From CAG-488 sp051881315 (lineage in GTDB: Bacteria > Bacillota > Clostridia > Oscillospirales > Acutalibacteraceae), in NCBI GenBank assembly GCA_051881315.1, contig JBJEPQ010000006.1, forward strand, positions 1 through 17,048: a DNA stretch of 17,048 nucleotides. The letters run 5' to 3'. A program made the position numbers and the translations under genes. The notes beneath the pieces were generated by a model. The model was not told the origin of the DNA, ran no database searches, and saw nothing but the letters and a program-made list of their open reading frames with translations. Below, in pieces: positions 11,962 through 17,048 of this stretch. Position 1 is the stretch's first letter, and each line of letters begins with the position of its first letter.

Positions 11962-12171
11962 TGCAAAAAAATAAGCGTCTATGCACTCATTGGGAATAGA
12001 AAGGCAATCGCAAATTCGACTTATTTCTGTCTGTTTAAATTGTGTTTTGCTCTTCAACTTTCTGTTAAGACTGGTTTCGCTTATCTCCAACATATTGGCA
12101 AGCTCTGACTGCGTGATTTTCTTTTCACGCAGCCTACCGAGGAGCTTTGAATAGTCATAAACATAATTCAC
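11956..12171 (-). CDS. Cro-like DUF739/XRE DNA-binding protein
   Basis: A 71-aa helix-turn-helix protein of the DUF739 kind found in Firmicute phages. It begins (M)NYVYDYSKLLGRLREKKI, has a helix-turn-helix at about residues 19-40 (TQSELANMLEISETSLNRKL), the FKQTEISRICDCLSIP segment, and ends DAYFFAR. It likely acts as the Cro-type antagonist of the S24 repressor in the lysis/lysogeny switch. The GTG at 12171 lies eight bases after AGGAGG and overlaps the upstream stop as GTGA; the GTG at 12180 is inside that ribosome site and is rejected. Its gene is the third in the leftward operon, 300 bases from the early promoter. Confidence 0.78.
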   Translation of the reverse strand: MNYVYDYSKLLGRLREKKITQSELANMLEISETSLNRKLKSKTQFKQTEISRICDCLSIPNECIDAYFFAR

Positions 12172-12257
12172 TTTTTCCACCTCCTGACAATTAAAACAAT
12201 AATACCGATATTACAGGTAATCATTGTAATAAAGTACAAAATATCATACCATTTCAT
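12168..12257 (-). CDS. Tiny single-pass membrane protein (29 aa)
   Basis: A 29-codon frame starting MKWYDILYFITMITCNIGII, followed by VLIVRRWKK. It is a short aromatic start, one membrane helix, and a basic tail, which predicts the C-terminus inside. AAAAGGAG lies eight bases before the ATG, and the TGA overlaps the next gene's GTG as GTGA. Both features support translation. I know no named family; the size and shape resemble small phage membrane effectors or type I toxin-like peptides, which is inference. Confidence 0.58.
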   Translation of the reverse strand: MKWYDILYFITMITCNIGIIVLIVRRWKK

Positions 12258-12286
12258 AGACTTTTCTCCTTTTCTAAATTTATATA

Positions 12287-12315
12287 TTGACAATGAGAAC
12301 AAAATATATTATCCT
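12287..12315 (+). promoter_or_regulatory. Possible antisense promoter
   Basis: TTGACA at 12287-12292 and TATCCT at 12310-12315 with a 17-bp spacer. The -35 is perfect and the -10 matches 4 of 6. Transcription would start near 12322, exactly at the GAGGGGGA hairpin, and run antisense to the 37-aa gene. In AT-rich DNA a chance match cannot be excluded. Confidence 0.35.
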
Positions 12316-12321
12316 TTATAT

Positions 12322-12341
12322 GAGGGGGATTTCTCCCCCTC
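12322..12341. repeat. Perfect hairpin after the 37-aa gene
   Basis: GAGGGGGA pairs with TCCCCCTC over a four-base loop. Read on the minus strand the loop is GAAA, a stable tetraloop. It lies three bases past the stop of the 37-aa gene. No T run follows on either strand, so it is more likely a stabilising, processing or partial-termination element than a full terminator. Confidence 0.6.
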
Positions 12342-12344
12342 GGC

Positions 12345-12458
12345 TTATTCAAGTAATTCTTTGAGCAATTCAAAAATTACTTTGATTAAGCTCAGGATTG
12401 CGGTCGCAAGGATTACTTTTTCGCTGGTGTCCTTGCGGCTTTTCTTTTGCTTGCTCAT
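12345..12458 (-). CDS. Small amphipathic/hydrophobic phage protein (37 aa), first gene of early operon
   Basis: A 37-codon frame starting MSKQKKSRKDTSEKVILATA, followed by ILSLIKVIFELLKELLE. It has a basic N-terminus and then a long hydrophobic to amphipathic helix ending in acids. AAGGAGG lies eight bases before the ATG, and the early promoter starts about 20 bases upstream of the gene. Its mRNA would be highly folded: inverted repeats lie at 12351-12383 (AAGTAATT/AATTACTT plus TTTGA/TCAAA) and 12406-12436 (GCAAGGA/TCCTTGC). The composition resembles small membrane-active or type I toxin-like peptides; no function is proven. Confidence 0.62.
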   Translation of the reverse strand: MSKQKKSRKDTSEKVILATAILSLIKVIFELLKELLE

Positions 12459-12484
12459 TGTGTTCACCTCCTTGGTATGGTTAG

Positions 12485-12513
12485 ATTATATCACTTGTGA
12501 TTTCACAAGTCAA
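12485..12513 (-). promoter_or_regulatory. Leftward early lytic promoter (PL-like)
   Basis: On the minus strand TTGACT (12513-12508) and TATAAT (12490-12485) are 17 bp apart. The spacer is filled by a perfect operator palindrome. Transcription would begin near 12478, 20 bases before the first gene of the early operon. This is the obvious start of the lytic transcript. Confidence 0.82.
12493..12510. promoter_or_regulatory. Repressor operator within the early promoter
   Basis: ACTTGTGATTTCACAAGT, two 8-bp arms around TT. It occupies the promoter spacer and the end of the -35 box, so a bound repressor would block polymerase. The identical 18 bp is the core of the palindrome at 11934-11961. Confidence 0.82.
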
Positions 12514-12540
12514 TAGTTTTTTGTAAAAAAATTTAATTTT

Positions 12541-12569
12541 TCACAAGTTTTTTTAAAAAATACTTGTGT
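12541..12569. promoter_or_regulatory. Separated operator half-sites next to the repressor gene
   Basis: TCACAAGT (12541-12548) and ACTTGTGT (12562-12569) are the two arms of the operator in reversed order, 13 bp apart. They lie just before the repressor gene and over its likely -35, a place suited to autoregulation. The spacing differs from the full operators, so occupancy may be weaker. Confidence 0.5.
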
Positions 12570-12593
12570 TTTTTAAAATTTTATGTTATTGTA
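12564..12593 (+). promoter_or_regulatory. Possible repressor maintenance promoter
   Basis: TTGTGT at 12564-12569 and TATTGT at 12588-12593, spacer 18. Both boxes are imperfect, and the start point would fall close to the ribosome site, giving a very short leader. The -35 is embedded in an operator half-site. The exact promoter is uncertain. Confidence 0.3.
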
Positions 12594-12610
12594 TTCTCGG
12601 AGGTGATGAT

Positions 12611-13273
12611 ATGGCTGCATTTTTTAAAGACAGACTAAATGAAGCTTTGTTAATGCGGAATATGACTGCCGCTGAATTATCTCGTTTGTCTGGTATTGAC
12701 GAAGGTACATTGAGCAACTACAAAAAAGGCAAATACGAGCCAAAACAAAGGAAGTTGGAAGCTATAGCTATTGCATTAAATGTCTCAATCGCTTGGCTTA
12801 TGGGAGCAGATGTTCCCATGGAAAAAGAAATTAAATATTCATCCCCTACTGTTACCGACGATGTGATAACATTTCCCGTTATCGGCGAAATTGCCGCAGG
12901 ATACAATCAAATTGCTATTGAAGATTGGTGCGGAGATACGGTCGAAGTACCAAAAAGTTATCTCAAAGGCAGATCAGAAGATGATTTTATGGTATTAAAG
13001 GTACACGGCGACTCTATGTATCCTTTATATCAGGACGGCGATATTGTTCTGATTTTAAAGCAATCAACTCTTAATTACAGCGGAGATATCGGCGCTGTAA
13101 TTTATGAGGACGAATGTGCAACACTTAAAAAGATCGAATTTGTTCACGGCGAGGATTGGATGCGCCTTGTTCCGCTCAATCCGTTATATAAACCGGAAAC
13201 TATCGAGGGTGAAGCACTTGAACATTGCCGTATAATCGGTATTCCGAGATTGTTAATAAGAGAAATAGATTGA
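12611..13273 (+). CDS. Phage repressor, XRE helix-turn-helix plus S24 self-cleaving peptidase
   Basis: A 220-aa CI/LexA-like repressor. Residues 6-65 are an XRE helix-turn-helix (MTAAELSRLSGIDEGTLSNY) and residues about 88-215 an S24 peptidase domain. Cleavage site A96-G97 (GEIAAGYN), catalytic S135 in HGDSMYP and K173 in ATLKKIEF are all present, so RecA-stimulated self-cleavage after DNA damage is expected. It should hold the leftward promoter off in the lysogen. The open frame extends upstream to 12566, but GGAGGTGATGAT before the ATG at 12611 fixes the start. It is the first gene of the rightward lysogeny block, 10 bases before the membrane GIY-YIG gene, which is therefore probably made in the lysogen. 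Confidence 0.92.
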   Translation: MAAFFKDRLNEALLMRNMTAAELSRLSGIDEGTLSNYKKGKYEPKQRKLEAIAIALNVSIAWLMGADVPMEKEIKYSSPTVTDDVITFPVIGEIAAGYNQIAIEDWCGDTVEVPKSYLKGRSEDDFMVLKVHGDSMYPLYQDGDIVLILKQSTLNYSGDIGAVIYEDECATLKKIEFVHGEDWMRLVPLNPLYKPETIEGEALEHCRIIGIPRLLIREID

Positions 13274-13283
13274 AGGCATATAT

Positions 13284-14954
13284 ATGGATAAGAAAGTGAA
13301 AAAAAGATTTATTACAAAAGTGTCGGTAATAATTATAGGAATAATATCTGCAATTTTTTTACTTCTTTCTTTATTCTTTTTTATTGGCATATTGATGAAA
13401 GAATCTATTTTTATTCCACTTTTTATTTTGGGTATAGTTTCTTTTACGCTATGCCTACTTGCTACAATTAAGCTAAAAAGAGATTTGAAAAAATTTGATC
13501 AAATTGCTGAACTCTCAAATTCTAATGCTGTTCAAGAGCCTGTTACATCACCGACAATGAATAAATCGAAAGATGATAATTTTACTATAGAGTTAAATAA
13601 TCGTCAGCTTACACAAATTGATAGAAAAGGAATGATGAAAATGGGAAAGTGCCAAAAATGTGGAAAATTCGGTTTCGGACTAAAATTAAATTCAGACGGA
13701 ATATGCAGTCAATGTCAGATTACCGATCTTCAGGCGAAAGTAAACGAGCTTTCTTGTCCTGAATACCAAGACCTGACGTATATTCGCAGTCAAATTCAAT
13801 CTGCAAATAATACACTTGCTTCTTTAAATTCAGAAATTCAGAATAAGCAAACAAACATTTCTACTTTACAGAGCACGATCGAAAATTTGCAAAAAGATAT
13901 TATATCATTGACTGATATTTCCAATATGCAAGAATATGGAATATACGAGCCAAACTTTGAATTTTTAAAAGTTGATGAATATAAAGAACGTCTTGCCGCT
14001 ATCAGGGATCAACAAAAAGCTATGATCCGAGATAAAAGTGCGGTCACAGGTGTAACCACATGGACTGTAAACAATAGCCTTTCGCAAGGCAAGAAAATGG
14101 TCTCAGACACTCAAAAACTCTTACTTAGAGCTTTTAACGGAGAATGTGACGAGCTTGTCGCCAAGGTCAAATATAATAATCTTGATGCAACCATAAAAAG
14201 AATTAACGCTTCTTGCGATGCAATAAGCAAGCTCGGCAAAATCATGGATATTTCTATCCGACCGTCATATAAGCAGTTAAAAATAGAAGAAGTCAAATTG
14301 GCCTATGAATATGCTCAGGCAAAACAAAAAGAAAAAGAAGATTTAAAAGCATATCGAGAGCAAATGCGTGAAGAAGCAAAACTCCAAAAAGAGATTGAGG
14401 AACAGAGAAAGAAGATCCTCAAAGAACAAACGCATTATGCCAACGCAATAGCCAAGATCAAAATGCAGTTAGCAGAACAGCCCGAAAATGCTGATTTGAA
14501 AGCTAAACTCGATGAATTGACTGCACAATATGATGAGACCGAAAAAGCAATGAAAGATATAGACTATAGAGAAGCTAATAAACGTGCCGGCTATGTTTAT
14601 ATTATTTCAAATATTGGCTCTTTCGGGGAGAATGTATTTAAGATAGGTATGACAAGGCGACTTGATCCTCAAGACCGAATTGATGAATTGGGAGACGCTT
14701 CGGTCCCGTTTAATTTTGATGTTCATGCAATGATTTTCACTGAAGATGCTCCAAAGCTTGAAGCCGCTTTACATAACGCTTTTGAAGATCGGAAGCTTAA
14801 CCTCATAAATCATCGCAGAGAGTTTTTTAATGTTTCTCTTGATGAGATCAAAAAGGTTGTAAAAGAAAACTACGATAAAACCGTCGAATTTGTCGATATT
14901 CCCGATGCTGAACAATACCGAATGAGCAAAAGTATTAAGAATAAAACAATGTAA
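13284..14954 (+). CDS. Membrane-anchored DUF4041-like protein with C-terminal GIY-YIG (T5orf172/MUG113-type) domain
   Basis: A 556-aa multi-domain protein. Residues about 12-38 and 41-62 are two membrane helices. C123/C126 and C141/C144 form a zinc ribbon (CQKCG and CSQC). Residues 150-330 resemble DUF4041, with coiled coil (LNSEIQNKQTNISTLQSTIE), and 335-430 are a second charged coil. Residues 434-520 are a GIY-YIG-like nuclease domain: AGYVYIISN, VFKIGMTRR (451-459), an LEAALHNAF helix with E493, and HRREFFNV. It lies between repressor and integrase on the lysogenic strand with only a weak ribosome site (GAAGG). Genes in this slot often protect the lysogen from other phages. A membrane-tethered nuclease would fit, but that is inference; similar domain proteins are known without the membrane part. 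Confidence 0.75.
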   Translation: MDKKVKKRFITKVSVIIIGIISAIFLLLSLFFFIGILMKESIFIPLFILGIVSFTLCLLATIKLKRDLKKFDQIAELSNSNAVQEPVTSPTMNKSKDDNFTIELNNRQLTQIDRKGMMKMGKCQKCGKFGFGLKLNSDGICSQCQITDLQAKVNELSCPEYQDLTYIRSQIQSANNTLASLNSEIQNKQTNISTLQSTIENLQKDIISLTDISNMQEYGIYEPNFEFLKVDEYKERLAAIRDQQKAMIRDKSAVTGVTTWTVNNSLSQGKKMVSDTQKLLLRAFNGECDELVAKVKYNNLDATIKRINASCDAISKLGKIMDISIRPSYKQLKIEEVKLAYEYAQAKQKEKEDLKAYREQMREEAKLQKEIEEQRKKILKEQTHYANAIAKIKMQLAEQPENADLKAKLDELTAQYDETEKAMKDIDYREANKRAGYVYIISNIGSFGENVFKIGMTRRLDPQDRIDELGDASVPFNFDVHAMIFTEDAPKLEAALHNAFEDRKLNLINHRREFFNVSLDEIKKVVKENYDKTVEFVDIPDAEQYRMSKSIKNKTM

Positions 14955-14991
14955 CAAAAAAGCCGCCCGGTGCGGTGAAAGAGGTGTAAAT

Positions 14992-15846
14992 GTGAATATT
15001 ACTGCCGAATTAAATGTTGATAACAATAAAATAGGTGTATGCAGAATTAATAATACAAGTTATATTTCTTTAACTGACCTTGCAAAATATCAAAATTCAA
15101 GCGATCCATCTTTTACAGTAAAAAATTGGTTAAGACGAGTAACCACAATTGATTTTATTGGGCTTTGGGAAAAAATTAATAATCCTAACTTTAATTTGGT
15201 CGAATTCGACCAAATTAAAACTGAATATGGTAAGAACTCATTTGCTATGTCCCCCTCTCAGTGGATACGAAGGACAAATGCAATTGGTATTACATCAAAA
15301 GCCGGAAGATATAGCAAAGGTACATTTGCGCACCCTGACATTGCATTTGAATTCGCTTCTTGGCTTTCTCCGGAATTCAAGTTATATTTAATTACTGAAT
15401 TTGAGAGACTAAAACAAAACGAAGCATATCAAAACAAAATTGATTGGAATGCCAACAGAATATTGTCAAAAGCTAATTATACCATTCATACAAATGCGAT
15501 TAAAGAATTTATCGTACCAAATCTTACAGAGGATCAAAAGAAATATGTTTATGCAAACGAAGCTGATGTTCTTAATGTTGCACTATTCGGAATGACCGCA
15601 AAAGAATGGAGAGATAGAAACCCTGAACTCGCCAAACACGGAAACATGCGTGATTATGCCGATATTCTTCAGTTAGTTATTCTCAATAATCTTCAAAACA
15701 CAAATGCAGAACTAATTGCAGAAGGACTTTCTCAACATGAACGTTTAATCAGATTAAATAACACCGCCAAAAAGCAATATCATATTCTTTCCAATAATAA
15801 AAACATTGTAGAATTAGAAAAACTTCAAAAGAGTTTAAAGGAATAA
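14992..15846 (+). CDS. KilA-N domain protein
   Basis: A 284-aa protein. Residues about 15-140 match a KilA-N DNA-binding domain: SYISLTDLAKY, VKNWLRRVTTIDFIGLWEKI, then SPSQWIRRTNAIGI and YSKGTFAHPDIAFEFASWLS, and the EFKLYLITEFERLK helix. The C-terminal half is helical and unassigned (VLNVALFGMTAKEWRDRNPE). KilA-N proteins in phages are regulators or antirepressor-like factors. The GTG start at 14992 follows GAGGTG by about five bases. It probably belongs to the transcript of the repressor and the GIY-YIG gene, 37 bases downstream of the latter, and is followed by two terminators. Confidence 0.85.
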   Translation: MNITAELNVDNNKIGVCRINNTSYISLTDLAKYQNSSDPSFTVKNWLRRVTTIDFIGLWEKINNPNFNLVEFDQIKTEYGKNSFAMSPSQWIRRTNAIGITSKAGRYSKGTFAHPDIAFEFASWLSPEFKLYLITEFERLKQNEAYQNKIDWNANRILSKANYTIHTNAIKEFIVPNLTEDQKKYVYANEADVLNVALFGMTAKEWRDRNPELAKHGNMRDYADILQLVILNNLQNTNAELIAEGLSQHERLIRLNNTAKKQYHILSNNKNIVELEKLQKSLKE

Positions 15847-15847
15847 A

Positions 15848-15880
15848 TAAAAAACCGTCCAGAGCGGCAACTCTGAACGG
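15848..15880 (-). terminator. Leftward Rho-independent terminator
   Basis: CCGTCCAGAG (15855-15864) pairs with CTCTGAACGG (15871-15880) with one mismatch. On the minus strand the hairpin is followed by a T-rich tract (TTTTTTATTTATT). It would stop transcription entering from the integrase side before it runs antisense through the KilA-N gene. On the + strand it lacks a T tail. Confidence 0.6.
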
Positions 15881-15907
15881 CAATACAACCAACTTCCGAA
15901 CGACCAG

Positions 15908-15949
15908 AAGAAAGGTGTGGCTACATTATACTGCCTTTCTTGGTTTTTT
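15908..15949 (+). terminator. Rightward terminator of the lysogeny transcript
   Basis: AAGAAAGG (15908-15915) and CCTTTCTT (15934-15941) pair perfectly with an 18-base loop, followed by GG and six T (15944-15949). It lies 60 bases after the KilA-N stop and 33 bases before the integrase start, so it separates the two transcription units. The long loop makes it weaker than usual. Confidence 0.5.
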
Positions 15950-15981
15950 GCAACCATTTTTTTGAAAGGACGGTTATTTTT

Positions 15982-17048
15982 ATGCCCAGAAAGTCAAATT
16001 CAACAAGATCAGACGGCAGAATATCGGTGCAGGTTTATCTCGGCACAGTCGACGGCAGGAAAAAATATAAGAGCGTTTACGGCAAAACGCAAAAAGAAGC
16101 CGACCAAAAAGCCGACGAGATCAGACGAGCGTTGCAAAAAGGTCTTGACATAATGTCAACGTGTAATTTCTCCGATATTGCCCAAAAATGGCTTGACAGC
16201 AAGAAGAATTCTATATCACGATCGCAGGTAGTACAATATCAATCCTGCCTTAACCACCTCAACCAATACATAGGTGATAAGGATATACGCAAGCTGTCCC
16301 CCAACGACTTACAGGAGATAATTGACCGCCTTGCCCGGATGAATCCGAACACAGGGCAGCCGAGCAGTCACAGAACCCTTGTTGCAATCAAGTCAACCGC
16401 CTTGCAGGTTGCAAATTATGCGATCTCCGCCCGTTTGACGGACTTTAATTTTGCAATATCAGTTTCCTTGCCGAAAAACAATACTGTCCCCTGCCGTCGG
16501 GCATTGAACGAGACCGAGCGCAAAACAATATTACAAGTCGAACATCGGGGCAAACTCCCGGCAATGATTATGATGTATGCAGGGCTGAGACGTGGAGAGC
16601 TTCTTGCCCTGACGTGGAATGATATTGACCTCAACCGCAAGACTATAATAGTGAATAAGAGTGCCGAGGTTATCAACAACCAAATCAGAATTAAGGACGG
16701 CGCAAAGACAAAAAGCTCCGTCAGAGTTGTTAATATTCCCTCTGCCCTATCAGACTACCTGACCGAACAGCAAAAGAAAGCCAAAAGCTATATTGTATGC
16801 CCTGCTACCGACGGCTCGTATATGAGCCTGACTTCATGGCGCAGAATGTGGCAATCTTACATTCACGCATTGCAGGAAGTCAATCCGCATATGCCCGACT
16901 TCACGGGACACTGGCTCAGACACACATACGCTACAATTCTATACCAAGCCGGTGTTGATGTTCTGACTGCTAAGGAGCTGTTGGGACACTCTAAGATACA
17001 GACAACGCTTGATATTTATACTCACCTTGATTCACAATTCAAGAGCAA
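15982..17048 (+). CDS. int: Phage tyrosine recombinase/integrase (C-terminal end outside window)
   Basis: The frame is open from ATG 15982 to the window edge, 355 codons, with no stop in view. Residues 10-55 are an arm-type DNA-binding domain (DGRISVQVYLG, KTQKEADQKADEI). Residues 60-160 are the core-binding SAM-like domain, and 175-355 the catalytic domain. The whole active set is visible: R203 (YAGLRRGEL), a K near 242-244, H310-R313 (HWLRHTYAT), H336 (LLGHSKIQ) and the nucleophile Y346 (LDIYTHL). Only the short tail after the tyrosine is missing. It integrates the phage at a host att site, not visible here. GAAAGGA lies about 11 bases before the ATG. The usual place of attP is just beyond the integrase, outside this window. 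Confidence 0.93.
   Translation, partial: MPRKSNSTRSDGRISVQVYLGTVDGRKKYKSVYGKTQKEADQKADEIRRALQKGLDIMSTCNFSDIAQKWLDSKKNSISRSQVVQYQSCLNHLNQYIGDKDIRKLSPNDLQEIIDRLARMNPNTGQPSSHRTLVAIKSTALQVANYAISARLTDFNFAISVSLPKNNTVPCRRALNETERKTILQVEHRGKLPAMIMMYAGLRRGELLALTWNDIDLNRKTIIVNKSAEVINNQIRIKDGAKTKSSVRVVNIPSALSDYLTEQQKKAKSYIVCPATDGSYMSLTSWRRMWQSYIHALQEVNPHMPDFTGHWLRHTYATILYQAGVDVLTAKELLGHSKIQTTLDIYTHLDSQFKS

Noticed and set aside
14958..14976. Short GCCGC/GCGGT hairpin after the GIY-YIG gene with an A run before it
   Set aside because: Only four pairs; on the minus strand it would have a T tail, but the stem is too short to call a terminator.
1..17048. CRISPR array, tRNA or insertion sequence
   Set aside because: No regular spacer-repeat array, cloverleaf or transposase was found on either strand; the only repeats are operators, hairpins and the AT-rich block.

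Overview
The window reads as the early half of a temperate phage, or prophage, of a low-to-moderate-GC Firmicute, most likely a gut Clostridium-type (Ruminococcus/Oscillospiraceae-like) host. The evidence is strong AGGAGG-type ribosome sites, many ATGA/TAATG gene overlaps, consensus TTGACA/TATAAT promoters, and protein families typical of Clostridia siphophages (YopX, DUF669, DUF739, RinA/ArpU, S24 repressor). The host assignment is inference from style, not from a marker gene.

Layout, right to left. The + strand carries the lysogeny block: an XRE/S24 repressor (12611-13273), a membrane-anchored protein with a GIY-YIG-like C-terminal domain (13284-14954), a KilA-N protein (14992-15846), a terminator pair, and a tyrosine integrase (15982 to the window edge, C-terminal end cut off). 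The divergent switch lies at 12459-12610. A leftward promoter with consensus-like boxes and 17-bp spacing (12485-12513) has an 18-bp palindromic operator filling its spacer. The same 18-bp core recurs inside a perfect 28-bp palindrome at 11934-11961, and two separated half-sites lie next to the repressor gene.

From that promoter a nearly unbroken minus-strand operon runs leftward for 12 kb. It starts with two tiny hydrophobic proteins (37 and 29 aa), a Cro-like DUF739 protein, and three more small proteins, two of them helix-turn-helix. The replication and recombination set follows: a small membrane/coiled-coil protein, a Rad50/SMC-like ATPase, a Sak4-like RecA-fold ATPase, a DUF669 protein, an SF2 helicase, a 730-aa primase-helicase, a repeat-rich non-coding block (3903-4181), and a RusA resolvase. 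The operon ends in a run of small, often cysteine-rich proteins, YopX and a RinA/ArpU-type late activator, with a possible late promoter or next gene at the left edge.

Reading the small genes by eye recovered five ORFs shorter than 60 codons (41, 55, 37 and 29 aa plus an edge fragment). It also found two broken small genes. One is a zinc-ribbon gene whose second CxxC half lies in the -1 frame after a run of nine A. The other has an in-frame TGA at codon 7, after a strong ribosome site. Two features oppose the operon direction: a + strand promoter-hairpin-terminator unit at 10801-10905 that could make a roughly 70-nt RNA, and a possible antisense promoter under the 37-aa hydrophobic gene. No tRNA, rRNA, CRISPR array or insertion sequence was seen.
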